Assembly (NCBI GenBank): GCA_964563925.1
Contig: CAZLZD010000026.1
Span: forward strand, 1 to 61,499
Reading direction: 5' to 3'
DNA: 61,499 bases
From: JAUILA01 sp964563925
GTDB taxonomy: Bacteria; Bacteroidota; Bacteroidia; Cytophagales; Cyclobacteriaceae
The notes beneath the pieces were generated by a model. That model made no database searches. It was not told where the DNA came from and saw only the letters and a list, made by a program, of their open reading frames with translations. This document shows, one piece after another, positions 1 to 9,700 of the stretch. Position 1 is the first letter of the stretch; each line of letters opens with the position of its first letter. A program made the translations under genes and the position numbers.

Positions 1-32
1 TGCCGGAAGGTTTTTTCGAATGGAATATTGAT

Positions 33-2009
33 CTACCGGGGGCTGTTTTCCATGTCTTTTTTAACAAGAATCAGCTCTGTATTGAATAATTCGACCATCT
101 TGATCATATATCCGCGTAACCTGAGGTATTCCCTGGCAGAATAAACAGATTTCTTAAATACTGCTTCACCCTGGGTTACGACATGGTCGCCCAGAATTTT
201 ACAGCTGTAATCAATCTTTACAAGGTCGTCATCATTTGAATAGGGGGATGGAATATCTTCCAGCACATAACCTTCCGGCAACTTTATCTGGCTCGTAAAA
301 ATGGTTCGTGTGGGGTAAACCATATCCACGGGGAGCTTCCTCTCCCTGTTTTTCAAAGGATTTTCGTCCAGATTCTGAATGGCAGTCCAGTTCAGAAACG
401 GTGCAATAACGATATTTTCACCCAGCTTATTCAGTTCACCATTGCCACTATAGCGCATGGAAACTTTTGATTCCTCCCCAGGTGAGGTTTCAAAATCCCT
501 GATCCCGGTGATCCCGTATTTTTCAGTATTCGCCTTATATTCCTCGATATCCTGATCCAGAAGCTTGCGAAGCCTGTACGCTTCATAGCCCTGTGCCTGG
601 CATAAAATACCTGCATCCATTTTTTCATTAACGGGATCCGGTGCCATGGATAAGTTAAGGGTAATCTGGGACTGATTATATCCGGTAAGATTAACAAACT
701 GCTCACTGTCTTTATCTACCACCAACCCCTGACCGTTTATGCAAAGGGGTGGAATGGTGTTATAGGGGATGTATTGCTCTGTGCCATCGGTCAATATCAT
801 TCCTTCATTGGACTTTACAAGGAGAATAACATTGTTAAACTGGTCGGTAAACGGATAATTCGTATGAAGCTGTCCGTGATCACGGGTACTTATCAGCACC
901 GGGCTCGCCTCATAGCCGGCTTCATTCAGTACCGCACACAAGAACAGGTTGATCTCCGCACTATTGCCTTTGCGTCGTTCTGCAAACTCTTTTGCCTTTA
1001 AATCTGTAAACTTCCTGAAATGGCCGTCCCATGTGTAATTTGCCCGTACAAATTCAATGAGTCCGCGCAACTGATCAGGCCCTGCCGGTACTTTTTCGAC
1101 TACCTCCCTGGCATATTTCCCGGATTGGTTAAGAAACTTGCCAAAATATTCATTCTTCAGAAAATCTTCATTCAGGTCTTCCCAGGTAGTCATGATATCC
1201 CGGGAACCGCCGTAAGGCTGTATAATCTTTTTCAGCTGAAAATCCAGCTTCAGGATATAATCGTCACGGGTCGTAATGTAGGATTCATCCTTGAATGAGG
1301 GCACATCTTTCATCACATAGGTATGAATCATGTCATTGTATTCAACAGAGCCGAATGTTCGCGGGATGCCCTGTTCCAATTCGCTGGTCTGGTAGTCAAA
1401 ACGGTTTGCTCCCTGAAGACGGAAGCTGTACTCATAAAACGGGATCAGGGAGACCTGGTAAGAGCTGTAAAGGGTGGGGATGGATCGCTGAAATTCCCAA
1501 TCCGGCAAATTGAATACAAAGGGAGTGATTTTGGTATACTGATATTCAATGATCGCATCCTCGCGCACGGCAGGCAAGGCAAACTTTTTCAATGAATAGT
1601 TTTCATTGTAGTCCTGATCATAGACCATGTCGATGCCAAGCGGGACTCTTTTGACCGTTCCGTTTTCCTCTATGTAATGGGTAAACCCTTTGATGTCCTC
1701 TACGTATTCTGTACGGTTATACCCGTCTTTGTATAAGGGAATCACCACCTCCCCATATGCAAGTCCTTCCTTTCTATTGATCTTGATACGCACAGTACGG
1801 GTAAATTTGATACGAAACCCATTATTGTGATCCTGAAAAACCGACTTTCCGATATCATACACCACGATGGCCGGAGCATCTTCTTCCGAGGGAAAGGTAA
1901 CATCAAAGTCATCGGCAGCCACCCTGCCAAAATCCTTCTGGCTAAAAGCCGTGAAGGAAACGAGGAAAAATAATCCATGTAATAGTAAGAGCCTGCCCAT
2001 AAAAATCAA
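33..2009 (-). CDS. Secreted DUF3857 / transglutaminase-like protein (catalytically degenerate)
   Basis: A 658-aa protein with an N-terminal signal peptide (hydrophobic residues 5-22, likely cut before Gln24). Residues about 45-230 look like a DUF3857 domain and about 300-410 like a transglutaminase-like fold, followed by a beta-rich C-terminus. This order is common in secreted Bacteroidota proteins of unknown role. The place where a transglutaminase has its catalytic Cys reads GNSAEIN (348-354), so Cys is replaced by Ser350. The segment that normally carries the catalytic His reads DQFNNVILL, with no His. Only the Asp of the DGT motif (408) remains. I infer a non-enzymatic, perhaps binding, role in the periplasm. 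A second Met at codon 4 is an alternative start. It stands alone, with a terminator-like hairpin upstream. Confidence 0.85.
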   Translation of the reverse strand: MIFMGRLLLLHGLFFLVSFTAFSQKDFGRVAADDFDVTFPSEEDAPAIVVYDIGKSVFQDHNNGFRIKFTRTVRIKINRKEGLAYGEVVIPLYKDGYNRTEYVEDIKGFTHYIEENGTVKRVPLGIDMVYDQDYNENYSLKKFALPAVREDAIIEYQYTKITPFVFNLPDWEFQRSIPTLYSSYQVSLIPFYEYSFRLQGANRFDYQTSELEQGIPRTFGSVEYNDMIHTYVMKDVPSFKDESYITTRDDYILKLDFQLKKIIQPYGGSRDIMTTWEDLNEDFLKNEYFGKFLNQSGKYAREVVEKVPAGPDQLRGLIEFVRANYTWDGHFRKFTDLKAKEFAERRKGNSAEINLFLCAVLNEAGYEASPVLISTRDHGQLHTNYPFTDQFNNVILLVKSNEGMILTDGTEQYIPYNTIPPLCINGQGLVVDKDSEQFVNLTGYNQSQITLNLSMAPDPVNEKMDAGILCQAQGYEAYRLRKLLDQDIEEYKANTEKYGITGIRDFETSPGEESKVSMRYSGNGELNKLGENIVIAPFLNWTAIQNLDENPLKNRERKLPVDMVYPTRTIFTSQIKLPEGYVLEDIPSPYSNDDDLVKIDYSCKILGDHVVTQGEAVFKKSVYSAREYLRLRGYMIKMVELFNTELILVKKDMENSPR

Positions 2010-2044
2010 TCTAACTAATAATAAATTGTTATAATGATAATAAA

Positions 2045-2079
2045 AAAAGGCAGGAATCGGGAACCGATCACTGCCTTTT
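2045..2079 (-). terminator. Rho-independent terminator-like hairpin
   Basis: The outer stem AAAAGGCAG (2045-2053) pairs with CTGCCTTTT (2071-2079), and an inner stem ATCGG/CCGAT closes a GAA loop. T-rich flanks lie on both strands. It sits in the 232-bp gap between the genes ending at 2242 and starting at 2009. The likely user is the minus-strand gene at 2242-2829, with some insulation of the next gene. I see nothing else in the gap. Confidence 0.7.
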
Positions 2080-2241
2080 ATTTACTATTGACACCTTATT
2101 GTCTTCCTTAAGGTAGCACACTCAAGAGCATAATGCCATCCCTATAAATGGTGATTTTTTAAATCCTTCAAATAACATCTGCTCAACCATCTCATTTACA
2201 CTTTTTTACAACTTGTTCAATTCAGCATCCTTGGAAACGGG

Positions 2242-2829
2242 CTAACGTTTTTTAAACAAATTCGGTATGACGGAAGGTACTTCCCTGCGGTATTTCCGAT
2301 AGGCATCACCAAATTCCCTGATCAGTTTGTTTTCTTCCAGCCAGATCCCTATGGGCAGATACGCCCATACGCACATCATACTGACCAGGGTGGCAAGACG
2401 GGGATCAAAGAAGACGAACCCAATGGATATCAGTATTGTGGCGGAGTAAATCGGGTGGCGGATATAAGTAAGAATTCCTTCCCGGCGCAAAACGGACGAT
2501 TCAGGTTTCAATCCCAAAAATGCCGGCGCGGAGTAGATTTTGAATGCGGCACGAAGTACAAACAATCCGGCTGTGGCAAAAAACAAGCCTGCATATTTCA
2601 GGAACACATGCTGAGGGAACAGCCAGGGGCCTTCAGTAAGACCGTTAAGTAAAAGAAGCCCAAATAGGAGTATGGAGGAAAGGACAGAATAAAATAAACG
2701 ATACCCCCTGGGTGTAAATCCGGACTTATAGCCCAATTCTTTCACCCATTTTGTTGCCATGATGCTGTGAAGAAAGAAATATCCTGCCCAGGCCAAGATC
2801 AGGATTACATACGGCTTTAAGGATTCCAT
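2242..2829 (-). CDS. Isoprenylcysteine carboxylmethyltransferase-family membrane methyltransferase
   Basis: A 195-aa polytopic membrane protein with about four or five hydrophobic segments (5-22, 45-62, 75-93, 127-162). Its C-terminal signature is RHP at 124-126 with an EEN...F...Y..Y pattern at 165-180. This is the SAM-binding signature of the ICMT/phospholipid N-methyltransferase/NnrU-like superfamily. It probably methylates a lipid or a small hydrophobic substrate, which I cannot name. The start lies 39 bp from the preferred start of the divergent dehydrogenase gene, so the two promoters must overlap the 5' ends of the coding regions. Confidence 0.75.
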   Translation of the reverse strand: MESLKPYVILILAWAGYFFLHSIMATKWVKELGYKSGFTPRGYRLFYSVLSSILLFGLLLLNGLTEGPWLFPQHVFLKYAGLFFATAGLFVLRAAFKIYSAPAFLGLKPESSVLRREGILTYIRHPIYSATILISIGFVFFDPRLATLVSMMCVWAYLPIGIWLEENKLIREFGDAYRKYRREVPSVIPNLFKKR

Positions 2830-2837
2830 AATCTGTA

Positions 2838-2845
2838 TATATTTG
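2838..2845 (+). promoter_or_regulatory. Candidate Bacteroidota -7 box for the dehydrogenase-like gene
   Basis: TATATTTG matches TAnnTTTG exactly. No clear -33 TTG is seen. If transcription starts about 4 nt after the box, the ATG at 2848 is upstream of the transcript. The ATG at 2869 is then the more likely start. Confidence 0.45.
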
Positions 2846-2868
2846 CCATGTTCGAAAAAAACAGCAAC

Positions 2869-4104
2869 ATGATCAAGAAGATAGGAATCATTCGTGAAGG
2901 TAAAAAGCCCACAGACCGCAGAGTGCCGATTACTCCAATCCAGGCAGCCAGCGCAAAGGAGCGATTCCCGTCGGTAGATATAGTTTGCCAGCCCAGTGGG
3001 ACACGTTGTTATTCCGATGAAGAATATCGCCAGGCGGGAATATCCCTCCAGGAAGACCTGTCTGATTGTGATGTATTAATGGGGGTGAAGGAAGTACCTG
3101 TTGACCAGCTGATCCCCGGTAAAACCTATTTTTTCTTTTCACATACCATCAAGGAGCAACCATACAACCGCAAATTGCTTCAGGCCATTCTCCTGAAAGA
3201 CATTCGGCTCATCGATTATGAAACACTGACCAACACAAAAGGTCAGCGTGTGGTGGCTTTCGGCAGATACGCCGGATTGGTTGGGGCATACAATGCCCTT
3301 TGGACCTATGGCCAACGGTACAATTTGTATTCCATAAAACGTGCCCATGAATGTTTTGATCTGAGTGAATTAAAGCAGGAGCTTTTGCGCGTAAGCCTCC
3401 CCCCGGTGAAAATTGTGTTAACCGGCGGCGGACGTGTGGCCAAGGGAGCCATGGAAATCCTGAGTTCTTTAGGCATTCGGAAGATTACACCGGCGCGGTT
3501 TCTTGAAGAGGATTTTTCTGAACCCGTATATACACAGTTAAATACACGTGACTACAACAAGCCCGAAGACGGGGGAGATTTCCATCGGAGTGAATTTTAT
3601 ACACACCCAGAAAAATACACCGGGGATTTTCTTAAATACACCCGGCATGCCGACATACTGATAGCATGTGCATACTGGGACCCGCGTGCACCCGTCCTTT
3701 TCGGACGAAGGGATATGATGCGAAGTGACTTTAAAATACGTGTGATTGCCGATATAACCTGTGATATTGAGGGGTCTGTTCCTTCCACCAAGCGGCCCTC
3801 AACTATTGACGATCCGGTCTATGACTACGATCCTTCTGATGACAGGACGGATCCTCCATTTTCAGACGAAGGAAATATTTCGGTAATGGCTGTGGACAAC
3901 CTTCCATGTGAACTTCCAAGGGACGCCTCAGAAGATTTCGGTAATGAAATACTTAACCATGTGCTTCCTGCGTTGTTAGAAAATGACGGAGAAGGCATCA
4001 TCGAGAGGGCTACGATAACTTCCGGGGGTACATTGACTCCGAAATATGCTTATTTGCAGAATTATGCAGATGGTATAAACGTTCCTAACACAGACGAAGA
4101 TTAA
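2869..4104 (+). CDS. Saccharopine/alanine dehydrogenase-like NAD(P)-dependent oxidoreductase
   Basis: A 411-aa protein from the preferred start (418 aa if ATG 2848 is used). The N-terminus KIGIIREGK..TDRRVPITP is typical of the alanine dehydrogenase / NAD(P) transhydrogenase / lysine-forming saccharopine dehydrogenase superfamily. A Rossmann motif VLTGGGRVAKGA follows in the middle of the protein. The C-terminal part holds the conserved VMAVDNLPCELPRDAS stretch, as in eukaryotic-type saccharopine reductases. It probably interconverts an amino or opine-type acid with a keto acid using NAD(P), but the substrate is not readable from sequence. The shorter start fits both the family N-terminus and the position of the TATATTTG box. 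The HD hydrolase gene follows with no gap. Confidence 0.8.
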   Translation: MIKKIGIIREGKKPTDRRVPITPIQAASAKERFPSVDIVCQPSGTRCYSDEEYRQAGISLQEDLSDCDVLMGVKEVPVDQLIPGKTYFFFSHTIKEQPYNRKLLQAILLKDIRLIDYETLTNTKGQRVVAFGRYAGLVGAYNALWTYGQRYNLYSIKRAHECFDLSELKQELLRVSLPPVKIVLTGGGRVAKGAMEILSSLGIRKITPARFLEEDFSEPVYTQLNTRDYNKPEDGGDFHRSEFYTHPEKYTGDFLKYTRHADILIACAYWDPRAPVLFGRRDMMRSDFKIRVIADITCDIEGSVPSTKRPSTIDDPVYDYDPSDDRTDPPFSDEGNISVMAVDNLPCELPRDASEDFGNEILNHVLPALLENDGEGIIERATITSGGTLTPKYAYLQNYADGINVPNTDED

Positions 4105-4689
4105 TTGAAACATTCACTGGTACATAAAGCAGAGGCTTACGCAAAGGAAGTTCTTAAAGGATTTCCACGTGATTTTCATTATCACGACATCGAGCATACC
4201 ACTAACGTCGCACAGGCAACCCTTCGGATAGGCAGAAAGTCAAATGTTTCCAGGACTGACCTGGAGAATTTGCAGATTGCGGCCTGGTTTCACGACCTGG
4301 GATACCAGGAAGGAGTCGCAGACCATGAGGAAGAGAGTGTCAGAATCATGAAAGCCAAACTCAGGGAATGGGACGTGGATGAATCACGCATCAGTGAAGT
4401 GGAGCGATTGATTCTGGCAACCAAAATGCCCCACAAGCCTACGGATATTCTTACCGGGATCATGTGCGATGCCGATCTCTTTCACCTTTGCCAGCCTGAC
4501 TTTTACAAGAGCTCGGAAAAACTTCGGAAAGAAATCAATTGTACCTGTTGCAAAAGCATCCAGCCTGCCGAATGGGTACGAATGAACCTTGAGTTCCTGA
4601 AAAACCACCGTTATTTCACAGAATACGGACGTAAAGTGCTGGGACCTCTCAAGAATAAAACCATGTTGAGGATATCACGTCATTTATAA
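4105..4689 (+). CDS. HD-domain metal-dependent phosphohydrolase
   Basis: A 194-aa protein that starts with TTG directly after the TAA of the upstream gene, which implies translational coupling. It carries the HD signature: H31 in the HYHDIEHT segment, H63-D64 in WFHDLGY, and Asp122 or Asp124 in MCDADLF as the remaining ligand. These would bind two metal ions for phosphate-ester hydrolysis. A Cys pair (CTCC) follows near residue 147. The substrate is unknown. The 3' end overlaps the 3' end of the convergent polyphosphate kinase gene by 10 bp. Confidence 0.8.
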   Translation: MKHSLVHKAEAYAKEVLKGFPRDFHYHDIEHTTNVAQATLRIGRKSNVSRTDLENLQIAAWFHDLGYQEGVADHEEESVRIMKAKLREWDVDESRISEVERLILATKMPHKPTDILTGIMCDADLFHLCQPDFYKSSEKLRKEINCTCCKSIQPAEWVRMNLEFLKNHRYFTEYGRKVLGPLKNKTMLRISRHL

Positions 4690-6725
4690 GCATCCTGGCT
4701 TTTATGACGTGACAGGAAGGAATAGGTTGCCAGCTGAGCCTGTACGGGAGGCTGGTCATTATCAATCCTGTGGTTTCTTGCATTCTCATCAATCATGACG
4801 GCTTTGGTGTTATCAGCAAGCTGGATATTAATAATTTCTTTCACCTGCTTCCTGACCGATGGGTCAGCTAAGGGGAAAACCACTTCAATCCGCCGGTAGA
4901 GATTTCGGCGCATCCAATCAGCGGATCCCATAAATAGTTTCTCCTCACCTCCGTTTCCAAAGTAGTAAATCCGGCTGTGTTCCAGGTAACGGTCCACAAT
5001 TCTTCGTATCTGCAAATTTCTTCGCGGGACAATACAGCAGATTGCCCGTACAATCAGGTGCACCTCCACCCCGGCATCTGCGGCTTCATACAACCGGGCG
5101 ATCATTTTAGGGTCTTCAATATTATTCAGTTTCAGAACGATCTGTGCTTTTCGTCCTGCCCCGGCATGTTGTATTTCACGATCAATAAGAGCATGCAAGC
5201 GGTCGGTAATATTAAACTGAGACACCAGCAGGCCATTGAAGCAGGGATCCTCTTCACTGCCCGCAAGTACGTCGAACACTTTATCGAGTTCGCCGGTAAG
5301 GTCCTCACTGGTGGTAAGTAAGGCGTTATCGGCATATATCTTTGCGGTTTTTTCATTAAAATTCCCGGTGCCGAAGTAGGCGTATCTTCGTATCCCCTCT
5401 TCTGTTTTCCTGGTAATCAGGGCGACCTTTGCATGGACCTTCAGGCCCGGAATGCTGTAAATGATCTCAATCCCTGCCTTTTTCATCTTTTCAGCCCATT
5501 TAAGGTTGTTTGCCTCATCAAACCGCGCTTTGATTTCCACAAAAACAGTTACTTTCTTACCGTTCCTGGCGGCGACAATCAGGCTGTTGCTGATATAGGA
5601 TTCAGGGGCAATCCGGTAGAACGTTGCCTTAATTTCAGTGACACTTTTGTCAAAGGCTGCTTCATTGAAGTATCTAAGTACATAGTCATAGCTCTGATAG
5701 GGAAAGTGCAGGAGAATATCCCGCTCCTCCATATTCTCACAAACAGACTTTGAATCCAGCCCCGGATCACGCAAAGCAGGCAGGGGCTCATTCTCCAAGG
5801 CCGGACTTAACGGATTGGGTAATTCAAAAAGGTCATTCATGTTATGATACCTGCCACCTGCCACCAGGTCTTCTTTTTCCAGCGAAAATATGTCGGTCAA
5901 AAAATTCAGGAGATCGTCGGGCATACGATGATCATATAAAAAACGCGACGGGACACCCAGGTTTCGCTTGGTGATTTGCTTTCTGATCTTTCTGACGAGA
6001 TTTCCACTGAATTCGTCCTCAATATTCAGATCAGCATCCCGGTTAAGTTTAATTGAGTAACAGCCATTGACGCGGTATCCGGGAAACAGAAAGCTCAGAT
6101 GTTCACGAATTATATCATCCAGCGCAATGTAATAATAGAATTTATCATCCCTGGGCAGGCCAATAAACCTGGGCAGATCATCAGAAGGTATATTCAAATG
6201 GGCTACATGACGGTCGCCATCTTCTGTTTCCAGGTCAGCCACAAAATACAATGCCCGATTATCCAGGTATGGTTCCCTGTCGGTCTGCCTGGTGATCATC
6301 ACAGGCTGGATGTAGGAAAGAACGCGGGTTTTAAAGTAATCCTCAGTGAATTTCCGGTGCTCTTCGAGAATAGGTTCATCCCGGTAAAGGTATATACCAT
6401 TCTCCTTCAATTCAGGAATGATCTCATCGCGTTTGATTCGCCCAAATTCTTCCTGTTGCCTGTAGACCTCGTCGAGGATTTGCTTCAGCAAAACCGTAGG
6501 CGGCAATACAAATTTCTTGTTAATGTTCTTCTTGTCAATATTCACGATACTGCGCAGCGCTGCCACCCGAACACGAAAAAATTCGTCCAGGTTGGAGGAA
6601 TAGATTGCGAGGAATTTGACCCGCTCATAAAGGGGGACCGATTTATCCTTTGCTTCCTGAAGCACGCGCTCATTGAACGCCAGCCAGCTGTAGTCGCGGT
6701 CGATTAAAGGTATATCGGGTTTCAT
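4680..6725 (-). CDS. ppk1: Polyphosphate kinase 1
   Basis: A 681-aa protein, the usual Ppk1 length. It reversibly transfers the gamma phosphate of ATP to polyphosphate. The N-terminal signature WLAFNERVLQEA (14-25) and NLDEFFRVRVA (45-55) is clear. The catalytic phospho-His is H431 in GLKVHAK, matching His435 of E. coli. Conserved nucleotide and phosphate-binding segments FYRIAPES (369-376), VEIKARFDE (396-404) and GTGNFNEKTA (452-461) are present, as is the C-terminal RAICC motif. No ppx exopolyphosphatase lies in the window. The convergent HD hydrolase gene overlaps its 3' end. Confidence 0.97.
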   Translation of the reverse strand: MKPDIPLIDRDYSWLAFNERVLQEAKDKSVPLYERVKFLAIYSSNLDEFFRVRVAALRSIVNIDKKNINKKFVLPPTVLLKQILDEVYRQQEEFGRIKRDEIIPELKENGIYLYRDEPILEEHRKFTEDYFKTRVLSYIQPVMITRQTDREPYLDNRALYFVADLETEDGDRHVAHLNIPSDDLPRFIGLPRDDKFYYYIALDDIIREHLSFLFPGYRVNGCYSIKLNRDADLNIEDEFSGNLVRKIRKQITKRNLGVPSRFLYDHRMPDDLLNFLTDIFSLEKEDLVAGGRYHNMNDLFELPNPLSPALENEPLPALRDPGLDSKSVCENMEERDILLHFPYQSYDYVLRYFNEAAFDKSVTEIKATFYRIAPESYISNSLIVAARNGKKVTVFVEIKARFDEANNLKWAEKMKKAGIEIIYSIPGLKVHAKVALITRKTEEGIRRYAYFGTGNFNEKTAKIYADNALLTTSEDLTGELDKVFDVLAGSEEDPCFNGLLVSQFNITDRLHALIDREIQHAGAGRKAQIVLKLNNIEDPKMIARLYEAADAGVEVHLIVRAICCIVPRRNLQIRRIVDRYLEHSRIYYFGNGGEEKLFMGSADWMRRNLYRRIEVVFPLADPSVRKQVKEIINIQLADNTKAVMIDENARNHRIDNDQPPVQAQLATYSFLSRHKSQDAYK

Positions 6726-6741
6726 GGTTATTGATTAGAAC

Positions 6742-6773
6742 AAAAAAAACCCCGATGTGTACCGGGGTTTTTT
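6742..6773 (-). terminator. Terminator of the Oar-like receptor gene
   Basis: A run of eight A, then CCCCG (6750-6754), an 8-nt loop, CGGGG (6763-6767) and a run of T. It is symmetric, but lies just downstream of the minus-strand gene ending at 6792 and just upstream of ppk1, so its main role is to end the receptor transcript. Confidence 0.85.
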
Positions 6774-6791
6774 ACATTTATTCCTGTTTAA

Positions 6792-9700
6792 TTATTTCGC
6801 ATTACCAAAAATGTAGCGCAGACCGAGCTGCATCTGCCATCTTGAGCTCCGGAAACCTGAGTCGATTATATTGCCTTCCCAGGGATCGCTTCCTTCCATA
6901 ATGTCCGAATTGACCGTATAGATCGGTGTCGTGCCGTCAGCTTCGTATCCCTGCAGGTTATACAGAGAATACGTGCCAAAGCTCATGAAATACCGGCGGC
7001 CCCAGTCCTTGTTAATCAGGTTCGTGAGGTTGAAGATATCCAGGGAGAATTGAAGGGTGTTGCGCTTGCCATTCCCCATGTCGATATAAAAGTTCTGTAA
7101 AAACCTCAAATCAACAATCGTTTCGAACGGAGTCCGGTCTGTATTGCGCTCCACGTATTCTCCGCGATAATCATCCAGTCCGTTCCGGTCGCTGATGAAT
7201 GAATTCAAAGCCTGAACCTGCTCGGCTACGGTGTAATCACTGGTAGCCACCAAATTCAGGTCAGAAGCGTCATTAGGAATATACGCCAGTTCGTTAAAAT
7301 CAAACCCGCCGTCATTTACGAAATCATCGTTAAACGCACCAACCACGTAGGAGAACGGTCGCCCTGACTGTCCGTTAAAAACGAGTCCGATCTCGGACGA
7401 CATGAATCCTGCATATTCCAGCGCATAGGATACCTGGGCCAGAATGCGGTGACCGGCAGAGAACCCGGAGCGATAGGCATCGCCTTCATTATTACGTCCT
7501 TCCGGGTTAAAATACCCTCTCCACTGCGAGTTGTTCTGCGAAGATGTACCATCAAATAACGAATAGGAATCTCCGTAGGAATAACTGAGCGTTGCACTAA
7601 AACCATTGTCAAACGGCTTGGTCAGTGATGCCACCAGGTTATACGCATATCCTTTATCGGTATTTGATGCCAGGTAAATTCCTGTATACTGCGGATCAAT
7701 CTCATCAAACTGGTTATACAGCGGACGGTCATCCCCTCCTCCGGTCAGGTTTTCTGTAGACGGACGAAGGTTCAGGTTCTGATACCTTACGAAATTTTTA
7801 TTCTTTGAATAAATTGCCTCCACGGTACCGATTAACCCCCAGGGAAGTTTCTGATCCACTGCCAGGTTAAGTTTCATTACCTGCGGCAGTTTAAAGTCTT
7901 CGGCAAACAGGTCGATCTGTCCGGAAGGAGGAGAGCTGCCGGGAATAATTTCACCTGGCCACTGGTCATTCACATCCGGATTGAAAGGCTCGTCATTGTT
8001 ACGGCCACCGCCGATGTTAAGTCCGTAGTTATTGAATGCTCCTCCCTGCCATACCAATGGAATACGGCTGGTAAATAAACCAATACCTCCTCGAAGCTGT
8101 GTCTTCTGATCTCCGTTGATGTCCCAGTTAAACCCGAGACGGGGAGAGAACATCAGCTGCGTTTGAATGAATGATCCGGTCCGGGCTCCCATCATGTCGT
8201 ACCCTGCGGCTTCAATGAGCGGAATGGTATTCTCATTAAAATCGGCATTGGTCGGTACGTCGTCCAGGAAAATCGGGAAATCAATACGTAACCCACCGGT
8301 AAGTTTCAGGTTGTTGGTGGCCTGGTACTGGTCCTGCACATAGAATCCCAGCAGGATCTGCTCAAAGGCGGCAATTGCATCCGATTCGTCACCAGATACG
8401 TTATCCACCTGGGAATAACTGCGTTCGATGCGTGAAGAAATAGGATTCCCCTGCGCATCAAGATTATTCAGGAACTGGTCAATTCCACCGAAGAAGCGGT
8501 AGCTGCCGTAATTTTCACGGATAAACAGGTTACCCACATTATAGTATTCAAAGTTCGCACCGAACAGCAGGGAATGGCGTCCTTTGAACAATTCAAAATC
8601 GTTATTCACCGTAATGATGTCCTGGTTCAGCAGGTTAGCGGTTGAGAAACGTTCTGCGCCGATTTCGATACTTGAACCCTGAGTGTTTCCAACAGAGGGC
8701 TGGCTGATCCGAATGGTTGGAAATGGCTGACCCAGCGGATCGCGGTCATCCCGTACGATCGTGGCACCAACAGTTAATTTATTGAACATATTGGGACCCA
8801 GCGTACTCGAAAGTTCAAGTGCCGTAGAATTGGTCTTTGAAATAAAGAACTCCGATCCATTCAGGAATCCGAGGAAATTGGGCGAAGAGCTTCGGGCTTC
8901 CAGGTTCTCTGCTTTCACATAGGAGTGACGCAGTGTAAGCTTATGGTTATCGCTGATATTCCAGTCGATCTTACCTAAAATCTTTTCGCTGTCCAGGTAG
9001 GCAGTGTTATTCTCAAACCCTCCGGCATCATACCCGTATTTGTCACTGATGAACGTGGTCAGAGCATCAATATCGGCCCGGGTGGCTGATCCGCGGTAAT
9101 TGGCAAAATTAAACGGCTGTGGGCGCTCGTTCCGCTGAATCTCTGCGTTCACAAAGAAAAACACCTTGTCCTTAACGATTGGTCCCCCGAGCCTGAATCC
9201 ATAGGTCTTGGCTGTAAATTCGTTAAGTTTTTCACGCTCTACTTCATCATTATCAGTAGGGGTTTTCCCGGCGAGACTTTCATTTCTCCAGAAATAGTAG
9301 GCCGAACCTTCAATGTCATTTGTCCCGCTTCGTGTGACGGCGTTGATAGCCCCTCCGGCGAAACCACTCTGGCGCACATCAAACGGAGCAACCGACACCT
9401 GGAATTGTTCGATGGCATCAATACTTACGGGCTGTACTCCGGTCTGTCCGCCATTGGTACCACTTCCGGCCAATCCGAATACATCGTTATTCACTGCGCC
9501 GTCGATGTAGATGGTATTGTACCGGCTGTTCTGTCCGGCAATAGAAATTTCAAACCCATCCTCATCTTCCTGTATGTTCGCGAGCGGATTGTAACGGACG
9601 TAATCTCCGATGGCCCTGGATACGGTGGGCAGGGCTTCGATGGTATTCTGATCCACCACCGTTTCCTGGCCGGTACGGTTCCCGTCAAAAATATTGTTCC

